NCBI RefSeq assembly: GCF_003350205.1
Contig: NZ_QLLC01000001.1
Location: 1 to 64,000, forward strand
Direction of reading: 5' to 3'
Source: Brevundimonas bullata
GTDB lineage: Bacteria; Pseudomonadota; Alphaproteobacteria; Caulobacterales; Caulobacteraceae
Length of the DNA: 64,000 nt
Positions 1-9,726 of the stretch are shown one piece after another. The notes below the pieces were generated by a model. It was not told where the DNA came from and did not search any database. It saw only the letters and a program-made list of their open reading frames with translations. The translations under genes and the position numbers were made by a program. Each line of letters starts with the position of its first letter. Position 1 is the stretch's first letter.

Positions 1-71
1 GCAATCTCCCCGTCAGAGACAGGGAATCACGATCCGCGAATAATGCAACGGTTCCACAAGGGGAGAAGGGC

Positions 72-524
72 TTAGGTGCGCGTCTTCGCCGCCACCGACC
101 GCAGGCCGGCCAGCAGGGCGTCGCTGGTCGCGTCGGTCTTGCAGCCCGCCGTCAGGATCAGGCGCATGGCCTGGACGTGGACGCCGACCGAGGGCCAGCT
201 CCAGGCGTTGTTGGTCTGCATCCGGTCGGCCACGTCGCACAGGCTGTAACCGGCGTCATACAAGGGGCCGGTGTCGAAGAAGCCCGCCGTGTCCAGCAGC
301 GACGAGGCCAGTTGATAGACCTGGGGCTCGCTGCCCGGAGCGGCGGCGGCGGCGACCAGTTCCAGCTCGGTGATGGTTCCGGCGACCGTGATCATGACGT
401 CGTCGCGGTGGCGGTCCAGACGCTCGTTGGCGCGGCGCTCAATGTCGGCGACGGTGCGACCGCCCGGCTGGGCCATCTGGCGGGCTAGGGTGGTCTTGAT
501 CTTCAGGGTGCGAGCTTCGGTCAT
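72..524 (-). CDS. cheE: CheE, chemotaxis-operon protein of unknown function
   Basis: A 150-residue soluble protein and the last gene of the chemotaxis operon. It overlaps the preceding cheY-type gene by 4 bp (ATGA), so it is probably translationally coupled. I recognise it mainly by position: the Caulobacter operon ends cheD-cheU-cheYIII-cheE. The protein has no membrane segment or signal peptide. Its N-terminal half is charged and helical, and the C-terminal half carries a GYSLCDVADRM segment. The biochemical role is unknown. The 71 bases between its stop and the window edge show no gene or clear hairpin. Confidence 0.75.
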   Translation of the reverse strand: MTEARTLKIKTTLARQMAQPGGRTVADIERRANERLDRHRDDVMITVAGTITELELVAAAAAPGSEPQVYQLASSLLDTAGFFDTGPLYDAGYSLCDVADRMQTNNAWSWPSVGVHVQAMRLILTAGCKTDATSDALLAGLRSVAAKTRT

Positions 525-1111
525 AGCGCGACCCTCTGGGGTTTAAGCAACATATCGATGTCGGACTGGTCCATATTGGCCTCGACGGCGGCGCCGACGT
601 GGGTCGACAGGTCGCCCTGACGACGGCCGGGAATGCCCAGCGGCGGGCCGAAGTTGCGGACGCGGCGGTCGGGTCCGACGTAGTTCTCGCTCTCGACGAA
701 CTCGCGCTCGTCGCCCGCCAGCCAGACGATCCGCTTCAGCAGCACCGCCGGGGTCAGGGGTTTGGTGATGACGAAGCTGACGCCGCAGTCGCGCCCCTCG
801 CGCACCTTGGATTGCGAAGCATGGCCGGTCAGCAGGATGACGGGAATGAAGCGCAGCGGCGCCGGGGTCTCGCGCCGCAACCAGCGGGCGAAGGCGTAGC
901 TGTCCATCGCCGGGTCGGAACAGTCGATGACGATCAGATCGACGGCGCGGTTCTGGATGATCCGCACCGCCTCGACCGCCGAGGCGCACTTGATCTGCTC
1001 CTTGACGCCGAAGCCGTGAAAGACCGAGCTGAGCATATCCAGCGCCTGCGGATTGTCGTCGATCAGCAGGACGGTGGATTGCTCCAGATTGACGCGGTCG
1101 GTCGCGCTCAT
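521..1111 (-). CDS. CheY-type receiver with arginine-rich C-terminal tail (CheYIII position)
   Basis: A 196-residue response regulator. The N-terminal receiver (about residues 10-132) has the acidic pair D18/D19, phospho-acceptor D63 in VIDC and conserved K117 in ITKP. There is no DNA-binding domain. Instead a tail of about 65 residues contains GPDRRVRNF and PGRRQGD. It sits where Caulobacter has cheYIII, between cheU and cheE, and overlaps cheE by 4 bp. As I recall, Caulobacter Cle proteins are CheY-like receivers that bind c-di-GMP through an arginine-rich C-terminal segment. The basic tail suggests the same here, but that is inference. It probably signals to the flagellar motor or to surface attachment. 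Confidence 0.85.
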   Translation of the reverse strand: MSATDRVNLEQSTVLLIDDNPQALDMLSSVFHGFGVKEQIKCASAVEAVRIIQNRAVDLIVIDCSDPAMDSYAFARWLRRETPAPLRFIPVILLTGHASQSKVREGRDCGVSFVITKPLTPAVLLKRIVWLAGDEREFVESENYVGPDRRVRNFGPPLGIPGRRQGDLSTHVGAAVEANMDQSDIDMLLKPQRVAL

Positions 1112-1115
1112 CGGA

Positions 1116-1472
1116 TCAGTCGAACAGCAGCAGGTCGCCGGAGACGGCGGCGGGGGCGGTTTCAGACAGGGGTCTGCCCCGGAACGACAGTTCGCGCAGG
1201 CGGTCGGCCATCTCGGCCAGAGGCAGGGCGGCCAGGGCCGTATCCATCGGCTGATCGGCGGCCAGGGCGCCGGCCAGCCCCGACAGGGCGTCGACCCGCT
1301 GGCTCAGGACGTCAAAGGCCTGCATCCGCGTCAGGTAGGTCAGGCGTTGCTCCGGCGGCGCGCCCTTGACCAGTTCGGACACCAGATCGCCGGCCTCGTC
1401 GATCCCGGCGCGGATGTCGGCCAGTTCGGCCGAGACGGCGGCCAGCAGGCCCTTGGTATTGGGGTGGCTCAT
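1116..1472 (-). CDS. cheU: CheU, small chemotaxis-operon protein
   Basis: A 118-residue acidic, helical protein starting [10 protein letters not shown]. The start is set by a 4-bp ATGA overlap with the cheD stop; a longer reading in the same frame runs antiparallel to cheD codons and is rejected. Function is unknown. The assignment rests on operon position (cheD-cheU-cheY) as in Caulobacter. The first 50 residues look like one or two amphipathic helices, and there is a conserved-looking terminal SGDLLLFD. No membrane segment or signal peptide is present. Confidence 0.7.
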   Translation of the reverse strand: MSHPNTKGLLAAVSAELADIRAGIDEAGDLVSELVKGAPPEQRLTYLTRMQAFDVLSQRVDALSGLAGALAADQPMDTALAALPLAEMADRLRELSFRGRPLSETAPAAVSGDLLLFD

Positions 1473-2017
1473 CAGAAAAGCTCCAGCGCGCCGGACTCGA
1501 CCGGCGGCAGGCGCGGCGGCGTCGGGCGCGGGGCGACCGCGTCCGTGACCGCGCGTTGCAGCGCCCGGCCCGTCACCGGCCAGTAATGCAGTCGACGCCC
1601 CCCGGCGCCCCGGAGGCTGGCGCCGACGACGGGTATGCCTTCGTCGGCCAGAAAGCGTTCGGCGAAGTCGGCGTTGGAGGCGCCGACATCCTTGAGCGAG
1701 TCGAACATGCGGCCGCCGCCGAACAGCTTGGCCTCCAGACGGTCGCGACGACCGCCCGCCTTCAGCACGTCGTTGATCAGCAGCTCCATGGCGTAGGCGC
1801 CGTAGCGACGCCCCGCGTCGGTCCCCGCCCCTGCGCCTTCGGGCAGCAGGAAGTGGTTCATGCCGCCGACCCCGGCCACGGGATCGCGCAGGCACATGGC
1901 GACGCAGCTGCCGAGCACAGTGGAGAGCACGACGTCGCGATCGGACGTCACAAGATGCTCGCCCTGGCCGACATGGACGCGCCTTTCGGTCGTCTGCTGA
2001 TCGCGTGCGGCGTTCAC
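1472..2017 (-). CDS. cheD: CheD chemoreceptor glutamine deamidase
   Basis: A 181-residue protein of the CheD family, which deamidates glutamines in the methylation helices of chemoreceptors. The expected catalytic residues are visible: T33, C38 in LGSCVAMC and H55 in GGMNHFLLP. The core is followed by a proline-rich tail of about 25 residues. It overlaps the upstream cheY-type gene and the downstream cheU gene by 4 bp each, so the three are probably translationally coupled. Confidence 0.95.
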   Translation of the reverse strand: MNAARDQQTTERRVHVGQGEHLVTSDRDVVLSTVLGSCVAMCLRDPVAGVGGMNHFLLPEGAGAGTDAGRRYGAYAMELLINDVLKAGGRRDRLEAKLFGGGRMFDSLKDVGASNADFAERFLADEGIPVVGASLRGAGGRRLHYWPVTGRALQRAVTDAVAPRPTPPRLPPVESGALELF

Positions 2018-2403
2018 GTCAGCGGGCCGAAGACGCCTTCCAGCTTCTCTTTCAGCTGGGCGGTGGTGAAGGGTTTGACCAGATAGTTGTTCACGCCGAA
2101 CTGCACGGCGCGCTGCACCAGTTCACGGTCGGCGCGGCCGGTCAGCATGATGAAGGCGGTCTTGGAGGTCGGCGGGTGGGCGCGGATGGCGCGCAGCAGG
2201 CCGAGGCCGTCGAGGTTCGGCATGTTGAAGTCGGAAATGATCAGGTGCACCGGCTTGGTGATGGCGGCGCGCAGACCCAGCTCGCCGTCGGCGGCTTCGG
2301 AGATTTCGCGCACGCCGATCTGTTGCAGGCTGTTGCGGATCAGGGAGCGCATGGTCAGCTGGTCGTCGACAACCAGAACATTGAGGGCGGAGGCGGCAGG
2401 CAT
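2014..2403 (-). CDS. cheY: CheY-type single-domain response regulator (CheYII position)
   Basis: A 129-residue stand-alone receiver. Acidic residues D13/D14, phospho-acceptor D58 in ISDFNMP, T88 in MLTG and K110 in LVKPF are all present, so it should accept phosphate from CheA. The sequence closely follows classical flagellar-motor CheY. It lies 9 bp after cheB and overlaps cheD by 4 bp. Of the three receivers in this operon it looks most like the direct motor-binding output, though that is inference. Confidence 0.93.
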   Translation of the reverse strand: MPAASALNVLVVDDQLTMRSLIRNSLQQIGVREISEAADGELGLRAAITKPVHLIISDFNMPNLDGLGLLRAIRAHPPTSKTAFIMLTGRADRELVQRAVQFGVNNYLVKPFTTAQLKEKLEGVFGPLT

Positions 2404-2412
2404 AGGCAGTCC

Positions 2413-3456
2413 TTACGCAACAGGCTTGGAGGCGTGGGCGCCGGCGGCGCACAGGTCGAGGATGGCGGGGGCGAGACGGGGGAGAGACAGCTGGCGCTCG
2501 ACGGCGCCCAGCTCGAAGGCGGCGCGCGGCATGCCGTAGACGACGCAGGACTGCTCGTCCTGGCCCAGGGTGCGAGCCCCGGCCCGACGCATGGCCAGCA
2601 GGCCCTTGGCCCCGTCCTTGCCCATCCCGGTCAGGATGACTCCGGTCATCGGGCGGCCCTGGCGGGCGACCGCGTTGAACAGGACGTCCACGGACGGGCG
2701 GTGGCCGTTGACCGTATCGGCCACGACCAGACGGCAGCGGCCGTTGGCGACCTCAAGATGGGCCTCGCCGCCGGGGGCGATATAGACGTGGCCCGCCTTC
2801 AGCGGCGCGCCGTCCACGGCCTCGGTGACGGTGGCGCCCGACATCTTGTCCAGACGGGCGGCGAAGCTCTTGGTGAAGGTGGCGGGCATGTGCTGCGTCA
2901 CCACCGTCGCCGGGCAGTTGGCCGGGAAGGCCGACAGGATGTTCAGCAGAGCCTCGACCCCGCCGGTCGAGGCGCCGATGGCCAGGATGTGGTTGGGGTC
3001 GGCGCGATAGGCGCCGTCCACCGCCTTGGCCTCGCGCGTTTCCAGCGGGCGAACACGCGAGCGGGCGGCGATCTTCACCTTTTCGGCCAGGTCGCCGAAG
3101 GCCTCCTGGGCCGAAACGCCGGGCGCGGGCTTGGCCACCGCATCGACCGCGCCGATCTCCAGCGCCGCCAGGGTGACGTCGGTGCCCGCCTGGGTCAGGG
3201 TCGAGACCATGACCACCGGCATGGGCCGCAGCCGCATGATCTTTTCGAGGAATTCCAGCCCGTTCATATTGGGCATCTCGACGTCCAGGGTGATGACGTC
3301 GGGGTTCAGCTCCTTGATGGCGGCGCGGGCCTCCAGCGGATCGGCCGCCGTGCCGACCACGGCGATCTCGGGGTCGCGGCGCAGGACGGCGCTGATCAGG
3401 CTGCGCATGGTGGCGCTGTCGTCGACGATCAGGACGCGGACGGGATTCTGGCTCAT
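2413..3456 (-). CDS. cheB: CheB chemoreceptor glutamate methylesterase/deamidase
   Basis: A 347-residue two-domain protein. The N-terminal receiver has phospho-acceptor D58 in [11 protein letters not shown] and K109. The C-terminal methylesterase has the catalytic triad S163 (GASTGG), H189 (TQHMP) and D281 (GMGKDG). CheA phosphorylation should relieve receiver inhibition, giving adaptation by demethylating receptors. The ATG was chosen because it makes a 4-bp overlap with the cheR stop; the same frame stays open upstream across cheR but has no chemotaxis similarity there. Confidence 0.96.
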   Translation of the reverse strand: MSQNPVRVLIVDDSATMRSLISAVLRRDPEIAVVGTAADPLEARAAIKELNPDVITLDVEMPNMNGLEFLEKIMRLRPMPVVMVSTLTQAGTDVTLAALEIGAVDAVAKPAPGVSAQEAFGDLAEKVKIAARSRVRPLETREAKAVDGAYRADPNHILAIGASTGGVEALLNILSAFPANCPATVVTQHMPATFTKSFAARLDKMSGATVTEAVDGAPLKAGHVYIAPGGEAHLEVANGRCRLVVADTVNGHRPSVDVLFNAVARQGRPMTGVILTGMGKDGAKGLLAMRRAGARTLGQDEQSCVVYGMPRAAFELGAVERQLSLPRLAPAILDLCAAGAHASKPVA

Positions 3457-4319
3457 GCCCGGCCTCCCAGCTTGTAGGCGGTCAGGCCGCAGGTCTGCAG
3501 CTGAGCCGTCGCCGGGCCGCTGACGCGTTCCGAGTGACCGATGTAGAGAACGGCGCCGGGGGCCATCAGCGGGGTGAAGCGGCTCCAGACCATCTCCTGG
3601 GTCGCGTCGTCGAAATAGATGACCACGTTGCGGCAGAAGATGACGTCGAACCTGCCCTTCATCGGCCAGTCGCCGATCAGGTTCAGCTCGCGGAAGGACA
3701 CCAGGCGACGCAGGGTCGCGTCGGCGCTGAACTGACCCGGCGAACCGGGGACCGGGGTGAAATGCTTGCGGCCAGACGCCGGCACCGGCGACAGCAGTTC
3801 GTCGGAATAGATCCCCGCCGCGCCCTCGGCGACCATGTTGGGGTCGATGTCGGTGGCCAGGATGCGCACGTCCAGATCGGCGGCTTCCGGCAGGACGTCG
3901 AGCACGGTCAGGGCCATGGAATAGGGCTCCTGGCCGTTGGAACAGGCCGCCGACCACAGGCGCACGCGCCCGCCGGCCCGCGCCCGCGCCGCCAGTTCCG
4001 GCATGACCTGATCGCGCAGGTGATCGAAGTGGTGCGGCTCGCGATAGAAGCGGGTGACGTTGGTGGTCAGGGCCGCGGTCATGGCCTGACGCTCGTCGAC
4101 GCCCTCCACGCCCTCGATCAGGGCGCAGTAGTCGCGGAAGCTGCGCAGACCCAGCACGCGCAGGCGCTTGGCCAGGCGGGAATAGACCAGGGCTGCCTTG
4201 CCCTCGCTCAGGGCGATGCCGGCGTGGGCGTGCAGGGTCTGGGCGATGTGGCGGAAGTCCTCGGCCGTGAAGACGAACTCGCCTTCGACCAGGGACGTGC
4301 GCCCAGTGGCGGTCGTCAT
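3453..4319 (-). CDS. cheR: CheR chemoreceptor methyltransferase
   Basis: A 288-residue S-adenosylmethionine-dependent methyltransferase acting on receptor glutamates. The N-terminal helical domain (about 1-90) includes the [14 protein letters not shown] stretch. The SAM-binding Rossmann fold follows, with the characteristic [15 protein letters not shown] motif near residue 120 and the later [10 protein letters not shown] motif. It overlaps cheW and cheB by 4 bp each. Together with CheB and CheD it completes the adaptation module, and its target is probably the McpA encoded at the head of the operon. Confidence 0.96.
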   Translation of the reverse strand: MTTATGRTSLVEGEFVFTAEDFRHIAQTLHAHAGIALSEGKAALVYSRLAKRLRVLGLRSFRDYCALIEGVEGVDERQAMTAALTTNVTRFYREPHHFDHLRDQVMPELAARARAGGRVRLWSAACSNGQEPYSMALTVLDVLPEAADLDVRILATDIDPNMVAEGAAGIYSDELLSPVPASGRKHFTPVPGSPGQFSADATLRRLVSFRELNLIGDWPMKGRFDVIFCRNVVIYFDDATQEMVWSRFTPLMAPGAVLYIGHSERVSGPATAQLQTCGLTAYKLGGRA

Positions 4320-4789
4320 GCGGCTTCGGCTTCGCTTTCAGCCGGCAGGACGTGGTTGAGGTCGATCAGGCTGATCATGCGGCCGCCCTCGACGGCGAAG
4401 ATGCCCTGGACGAAGGTCTTGACGTGGTCGCTGGCGACGTCGGGCGTCGGCTGGATGGTCGAGTCCGTCAGCTGCACGATGTCGGACACGGCGTCGACCA
4501 GCAGGCCGACCAGACGGCTGCCGATATGGGCCACCATGATGACGTGGCGAGCGGTCGGCTCCGCCGTGGCCAGGCCGAAGCGGGCGCCCAGGTCGATGAT
4601 CGGCAGGACGATGCCGCGCAGGTTGATCACGCCCTTCATGTAGGAGGGCGAGCGCGGCAGGGGCGTCGCCGGGGTCCAGCCGCGGATCTCGCGGACGTTC
4701 ATGATGTCGACGCAGAATTCCTGCTCGCCGATGCGGAAGGCGATCAGTTCCCGGTCGGCGCCGGCGACGTTGGAGGTGACTTCGGTCAT
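4316..4789 (-). CDS. cheW: CheW chemoreceptor-kinase coupling protein
   Basis: A 157-residue adaptor with a single CheW domain (about residues 13-145) joining receptors to CheA. Typical segments are visible: [19 protein letters not shown] near the start, the central [16 protein letters not shown] and the later LVDAVSDI. It lies 5 bp after cheA and overlaps cheR by 4 bp. It has no fused receiver, so it is a plain CheW. Confidence 0.96.
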   Translation of the reverse strand: MTEVTSNVAGADRELIAFRIGEQEFCVDIMNVREIRGWTPATPLPRSPSYMKGVINLRGIVLPIIDLGARFGLATAEPTARHVIMVAHIGSRLVGLLVDAVSDIVQLTDSTIQPTPDVASDHVKTFVQGIFAVEGGRMISLIDLNHVLPAESEAEAA

Positions 4790-4794
4790 GGTGT

Positions 4795-7095
4795 TCAGCT
4801 CGCCATCTTCAGTTCGGGGCGGTTGGATTTGCGGTGCCCGGCGATGACCAGGGCGTCGATATCGAGGATCAGGGCGACGCTGCCGTCGCCCAGAATGGTC
4901 GCGGCGGAGACGCCGTCGACCTGGCGGTAGTGGGTTTCCAGGCTCTTGATCACGACCTGGCGCTGGCCGTTGATGGCGTCGACCAGCAGGGCGGCGCGCG
5001 AGCCGGCCTCGGTCTCCACGATCATGACCACCCCGCCCGTAAGTGTCGTGGCGTCGTCGCGGAAGCCCATGACGCGGCCCACGTCCACCATGGGGACGAA
5101 CTCCTCGCGGAAGCGGATGACGGCGTCATGGCCGCCGACGTAGTGGACGTCCTCGATGCGCGGCGTCAGGCTCTCGACGATGGCCGACAGGGGGGCCACC
5201 AGGGTCTGGCCGGCGGCGGACACCACCATGCCGTCCAGCACGGCCAGGGTCAGCGGCAGGCTGAGGGTGAAGGTCGAGCCCTTGCCTGGGTTGGAACTGA
5301 TCGAGATGCGCCCGCCCAGGGCCTGGATCGAACGACGCACCACGTCCATGCCGACGCCGCGGCCCGAGACGTCGGTGATGGTCTCGGCGGTCGAGAAGCC
5401 GGGCAGGAAGATCAGATTGTCGACCTCGTCGTCGGTCAGGACGGCGTCCTCGGCGATCAGGCCGCGATCCACGGCGATGCCGCGCACGCGGGGGCGGTTG
5501 ATGCCCTTGCCGTCGTCGGCGATCTCGATGACGATCCGGCCCGAGCGGTGCAGGGCGGCCAGACGGACCGTGCCCTCGGCGGGCTTGCCGGCGGCTTCGC
5601 GCTCCTCCGGGCTTTCCAGCCCGTGGTCGATGGCGTTGCGCAGCATGTGGGTGATCGGCTCGGCCAGGCGTTCGACCACGGTCTTGTCGACCTCGGTGTC
5701 TTCGCCCGACGTGACCAGACGCACGCGCTTGCCCGTCATCTCGGCGACTTCGCGCACCAGGCGCGGCATGCGCTGGAACACCGACTTCACCGGCTGGGCG
5801 CGGATGGCCATGACGCTGTCCTGAATGTCGCGCGTCAGCAGTTCGAGGTCTTCCAGACCCAGGGCGATGTCGGACGACCGGGCCAGGCCGCTCTCCATGA
5901 CGCGCTGGGCCAGCATGGCCTGCTGGATGACCAGCTCGCCGACCACATTGATCAAGCGATCGACGCGGTCGAGATCGACGCGGATCGTCACCGGAGCGAC
6001 GGCGGCGGGGGCTGAGGGCGCAGCGGCCGGGGCCGAGGCGACGGGGGATGGGGCGGCAGGAGCCGGAGCGGCGGGCGCGACCGGCTTGGGCGCGGCGGCG
6101 ACCGGCGCAGGCGCGGCGACGGGCGCGGCTTCGACCGGCGCCTTGGCCTGGGCCAGCAGGGCGGCCAGGTCGAACGCGGGCTCGGCAGGCGCGGCGTCCA
6201 GCACCGGCAGCGGCGGCAGGGCGGTTTCGGCCGAGGGCGATCCTCCGTCCAGGGCCGTGATGCTCAGGTCGCAGTCCATCTCGACGAAGTCGAAGACGTC
6301 GCGGACGGCGGCTTCGGTGACGTCGCCGGTCAGGACGATGGTCCAGATCAGATGGGCGTCTTCGGCGTCCAGCGCTTCCAGCGACGGCAGGCCGCTGGCG
6401 TCCAGCTCGACCGAAGTCTGGCCCAAACGGGTCAGTTCGCGCAGCAGCAGGCTGACATCGTTGGCGCTGGCGTAGAGGCGCGGATGCGGACGGAAGACGA
6501 TGCGCCAGCCCGCGGTCAGGGCGGCGGCCGAGGGCGCGGCCAGGTCCGGCAGATCGAGCGAAGGCAGGTCGAGGGCGGGCAGATCCAGCGACGGCAGTTC
6601 GGCGGGGGCGCCGAAATCGGCCAGGTCCAGCGTCAGGGGCTTGAAGCCGAAATCATCCTCGTCGGCGACGACGGGCGCGGCAGCGACGGCGGGCGTGGCC
6701 TGACCGTGGGTCAGGACTTCCAGCTCAGCCACCAGACCGGCCGAACGCGCGGCGTCGACCGGCGCGCCGGTCCCCTGGGCGGCGGCGATGTGGTCGGCCA
6801 GGACGTCGGAGGCGCGCAGCAGGGTCTTGACCGTGACGTCGTCGCATTCCTTACGGCCTGAGCGCAGCTCGTCCATCAGGGTCTCGAAGACGTGGGCGAA
6901 GCGGACCAGGTCTTCCAGACCGAAGGCCCCTGCCCCGCCCTTGACCGAGTGGACGGCGCGGAAGACGGCGTTGATCGTCTCGATGTCGCCCTCGCCGGTC
7001 TCCAGCGCCAGCAGGTTGGTTTCCAGGTCGCCCAGCAGTTCGCTGCACTCCTGGAAGAATGTGACCTTGATGGCCTCGAACGGATCGTCGCTCAT
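4795..7095 (-). CDS. cheA: CheA chemotaxis histidine kinase
   Basis: A 766-residue kinase. In order: HPt domain with phosphorylated H49 in [12 protein letters not shown]; linker; a second globular region (about 195-290) at the P2 position; an alanine/proline-rich linker (about 300-370); dimerisation helices (370-450); ATPase with N box ([10 protein letters not shown], 483-492) and G boxes (DDGKGI near 527, GRGVGMDVV near 578); CheW-like P5 (about 615-755). The first linker holds three tandem PSLDLP-like hexapeptides at 168-183. It phosphorylates the CheY-type receivers and CheB of this operon. Confidence 0.96.
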   Translation of the reverse strand: MSDDPFEAIKVTFFQECSELLGDLETNLLALETGEGDIETINAVFRAVHSVKGGAGAFGLEDLVRFAHVFETLMDELRSGRKECDDVTVKTLLRASDVLADHIAAAQGTGAPVDAARSAGLVAELEVLTHGQATPAVAAAPVVADEDDFGFKPLTLDLADFGAPAELPSLDLPALDLPSLDLPDLAAPSAAALTAGWRIVFRPHPRLYASANDVSLLLRELTRLGQTSVELDASGLPSLEALDAEDAHLIWTIVLTGDVTEAAVRDVFDFVEMDCDLSITALDGGSPSAETALPPLPVLDAAPAEPAFDLAALLAQAKAPVEAAPVAAPAPVAAAPKPVAPAAPAPAAPSPVASAPAAAPSAPAAVAPVTIRVDLDRVDRLINVVGELVIQQAMLAQRVMESGLARSSDIALGLEDLELLTRDIQDSVMAIRAQPVKSVFQRMPRLVREVAEMTGKRVRLVTSGEDTEVDKTVVERLAEPITHMLRNAIDHGLESPEEREAAGKPAEGTVRLAALHRSGRIVIEIADDGKGINRPRVRGIAVDRGLIAEDAVLTDDEVDNLIFLPGFSTAETITDVSGRGVGMDVVRRSIQALGGRISISSNPGKGSTFTLSLPLTLAVLDGMVVSAAGQTLVAPLSAIVESLTPRIEDVHYVGGHDAVIRFREEFVPMVDVGRVMGFRDDATTLTGGVVMIVETEAGSRAALLVDAINGQRQVVIKSLETHYRQVDGVSAATILGDGSVALILDIDALVIAGHRKSNRPELKMAS

Positions 7096-7108
7096 AAGTC
7101 TGGTGTCC

Positions 7109-7474
7109 TCAGGCCGCGACGCGACGGACGGCGTCGACCAGCTTGGCCGGGTCGAAGGGTTTGACGATCCAGCCGGTGGCCCCGGCCTCGCGGGCGCGTT
7201 GCTTCTTGGCGGCGTCGCTCTCGGTGGTCAGGACCAGGACCGGCGTGGCCTTGTGGTCCGGGTCGGCGCGCATGCCCTCGATGAAGCCGAAGCCATCCAT
7301 GCGGGGCATGTTGATGTCGGTGATGACGATGTCGGGGTTTTCGGCCCGCAGCACCTCCAGACCGTGGACGCCGTCCTCGGCCTGAACCACCCGATAACCG
7401 GCGCCCTTGAGCGCCAGCATCAGCATGTCCCGCATGGTGCGGGAATCATCGACGGTCAGGATGGTCTTGGTCAC
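7109..7474 (-). CDS. cheY: CheY-type single-domain response regulator (CheYI position)
   Basis: A 121-residue receiver starting MTKTILTVDDS. I place the start at a GTG because it overlaps the STAS gene stop (GTGA) and is where similarity to receivers begins; the frame stays open further upstream without similarity. D9/D10, phospho-acceptor D53 (ITDINMP), T83 region (LTTESD) and K105 (IVKPF) are present. It lies 13 bp before cheA, as in the Caulobacter operon. Confidence 0.92.
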   Translation of the reverse strand: MTKTILTVDDSRTMRDMLMLALKGAGYRVVQAEDGVHGLEVLRAENPDIVITDINMPRMDGFGFIEGMRADPDHKATPVLVLTTESDAAKKQRAREAGATGWIVKPFDPAKLVDAVRRVAA

Positions 7475-7752
7475 GCGAGTTGTCCTTGCGGAGCGAGGTC
7501 CGCGGCGGAGGCGCCGAAAGCGCTCCATTGCGAGGCGAAGGCCTCGGAAACATTGATGAAGGTCAAGGCCTGACCATCGGCGCGCCATGTGGCGATCGCC
7601 GACAGCAGGACCTGAAGGCAGAGGCCGCCGAGCCTCTCGACCGCCGAGACGTCCAGCAAGGCTTCCTGACCGCGCACGGCCAGGATCTGCGCCTTCAAGG
7701 GCTCGGCGGCGCGCAGATCAAGCACGGCCGGAAGAGTGATCAGGCTCGACAT
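7471..7752 (-). CDS. cheX: STAS-domain protein (CheX position)
   Basis: A 93-residue single STAS domain (anti-sigma-factor-antagonist fold). The segment LLDVSAVERLGGLCLQVLLSA corresponds to the loop where SpoIIAA has its phosphorylated serine in D-S-S-G; here that position reads L-G-G, so the usual phosphorylation site is missing. Alphaproteobacterial che operons often carry such a protein between the receptor and the first cheY; in Caulobacter it is called cheX, which is unrelated to the CheX phosphatase. It overlaps mcpA and cheYI by 4 bp each. Role unknown. Confidence 0.85.
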   Translation of the reverse strand: MSSLITLPAVLDLRAAEPLKAQILAVRGQEALLDVSAVERLGGLCLQVLLSAIATWRADGQALTFINVSEAFASQWSAFGASAADLAPQGQLA

Positions 7753-9692
7753 CAGAACTCCTCCCAACCGTCTTCGACGGGCTGGGTCTTGAGGGCGGCG
7801 CCGCCGCGACCGACGGTCTTGAGGGCGGCGACGGTCTGGGCCACCGGCTGTGCGGCGCGGGCCGGGGCGGCGGCGGGCGCCGACCTGTGCGTGGCGACCG
7901 GAGCGGCGACCTGACCCGTGCGGAAGCGGGCGACCGACGAGGCCAGGATATCGGCTTCCTGGGCCAGGGAGTGGCTGGCGGCGGTCGACTGCTCGACCAT
8001 CGCCGCGTTCTGCTGCGTCACCTGATCCATCTGGTTCACGGCGGTGTTGACCTGTTGCAGGCCGGTGGCCTGCTCCTGGGCCGAGGCCGAGATTTCCGAG
8101 ACCAGGCCGTCGATCTCTGCCACGCGGCTGACGATGCGTTGCAGGGCCTCGCCCGTCTGACCGACCAGGGTGACGCCGGCGCCGACCTGCTGGCCAGAGG
8201 CCGAGATCAGGGTCTTGATCTCTTTGGCCGCTTCCGCCGAACGCTGGGCCAGGGCCCGGACTTCCGAGGCCACGACGGCGAAACCGCGACCCGCATCACC
8301 CGCACGCGCGGCCTCGACGCCGGCGTTCAGCGCCAGCAGATTGGTCTGGAAGGCGATCTCGTCGATGACGCCGATGATGTTGCCGATCTCGGTCGAGGAG
8401 CGCTCGATGGCGTTCATGGCGGCGACGGCGTCGCGCACCACATTGCCGCTGGTCTCGGCGTCGCCGCGGGCCTGCTGCACCACGCCCGAGGCCTGACGGG
8501 CGCCGTCGGCGGTCTTGTTCACCGTGGCGGTGATCTCGTCCAGGGCGGCGGCGGTTTCTTCCAGCGAAGCCGCCTGCTGCTCGGTGCGGCGCGACAGGTC
8601 GTCAGACGCCTGACTGATCTCGCCGGCGCCGGAGCGGATGGCGGCGACGTTGGAGACCACCACCGACACAGCCTGCTCCAGCTGTGAAATGGCGGCGTTG
8701 AAGTTGGCCTTCAACTGCTCGGCCTTGGGCGCGACCTGAACCATCATGCGGTGGGTCAGATCGCCCTGGGCCATGGCGTTCAGGCCTTCGCCCAGAGCCG
8801 TGATGGCGACGCGGTCTTCCTCGGCGGACCGGGCCTTCTCGGCCTCGACGCGGGCCCGCTCTTCCTCGGCGGCGGCGCGCTGGGCCACGGCATCGGCTTC
8901 CAGACGGGCGTTGGCGATGGCGGCGTCCTTGAAGGCCGTCACGGCCGAGGCCATCTGGCCGACCTCGTCCTTGCGGCCCATGGCGGGGACAATGATCGAG
9001 GTGTCGCCGCCGGCCAGGCGACGCATGGCCGACGTCATGGCCAGCAGGGGCTTGCCGAGCAGGTTGGTCAGCAGGAAGGCCATGGCGGCGGCGATGATGA
9101 GGGCGACGATGACGCCGGCGATCAGCACCATGCGCGCCGACTTGGCCACCTGAACCTGAACATCGCCGAAGACGCGGCCCTGTTCGGTCTTCTCAGCGAT
9201 AAGCGAACCCAGGGCGTCCTCGGCCGGGCTGATGTATTTATCCGCCGAGCCTTCGCGACCCACCATGGCCACGGCCTCGGCATAGGTCGCCGGATTGGCG
9301 GCCAGAGCGCGTCCGGCTTCGACGACGTTCTTGGCCCATTCGTCGGCGGCGACGCGCGCCGCGCGGACTTCATCGCCGCTGGTCGAATCCAGCTGGGCGA
9401 TCCGGTCCAGGCTCTTGTTGAAGTTCTCGCGGTGCGCGGTCAGGCGCTCCAGATAGTAGGCGTCGCGCGAGAGCAGGAAGCCGCGATAGCTGCTTTCCTG
9501 ACGCGCCAGGTAGAATTGCGCGGTCTCGGCCTCGCGCTGCACCGCCGAGGCGCGGGCGCGGTCCATCCGCGCCGTCTCCATGGCGTTCACCTGCACGAAG
9601 ACCGTCACGCCCATGACGGCGATGGCGGCGATGACGACCGCAAAGGCCGCCATCAGTTTTCTTTCGATCTTCAGATCGCTCAACATGCCCAT
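7752..9692 (-). CDS. mcpA: Methyl-accepting chemotaxis protein (McpA-like)
   Basis: A 646-residue chemoreceptor. TM1 is about 14-36, then a helical periplasmic four-helix-type sensor, TM2 about 189-212, a HAMP domain, a second HAMP-like stretch ([20 protein letters not shown]) near 300, and the cytoplasmic signalling domain with the conserved hairpin tip [20 protein letters not shown]. The last residues are WEEF, resembling the C-terminal pentapeptide tether for CheR/CheB. It is the first gene of the operon. The ligand cannot be read from the sequence. Confidence 0.95.
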   Translation of the reverse strand: MGMLSDLKIERKLMAAFAVVIAAIAVMGVTVFVQVNAMETARMDRARASAVQREAETAQFYLARQESSYRGFLLSRDAYYLERLTAHRENFNKSLDRIAQLDSTSGDEVRAARVAADEWAKNVVEAGRALAANPATYAEAVAMVGREGSADKYISPAEDALGSLIAEKTEQGRVFGDVQVQVAKSARMVLIAGVIVALIIAAAMAFLLTNLLGKPLLAMTSAMRRLAGGDTSIIVPAMGRKDEVGQMASAVTAFKDAAIANARLEADAVAQRAAAEEERARVEAEKARSAEEDRVAITALGEGLNAMAQGDLTHRMMVQVAPKAEQLKANFNAAISQLEQAVSVVVSNVAAIRSGAGEISQASDDLSRRTEQQAASLEETAAALDEITATVNKTADGARQASGVVQQARGDAETSGNVVRDAVAAMNAIERSSTEIGNIIGVIDEIAFQTNLLALNAGVEAARAGDAGRGFAVVASEVRALAQRSAEAAKEIKTLISASGQQVGAGVTLVGQTGEALQRIVSRVAEIDGLVSEISASAQEQATGLQQVNTAVNQMDQVTQQNAAMVEQSTAASHSLAQEADILASSVARFRTGQVAAPVATHRSAPAAAPARAAQPVAQTVAALKTVGRGGAALKTQPVEDGWEEF

Positions 9693-9726
9693 GGTCTATT
9701 CCCCCCCAGATTTCTGTTCAGTCGGC

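Noticed and set aside
2005-3477. Long plus-strand open reading frame opposite cheY, cheD and cheB
   Set aside because: It is the antisense of well-supported chemotaxis genes. Its translation is rich in G, H, R and Q with no domain, as expected from high-GC codon bias.
3457-3957. N-terminal extension of cheB into cheR
   Set aside because: Receiver similarity begins at [13 protein letters not shown] at 3456 and the ATGA overlap with cheR fixes the start.
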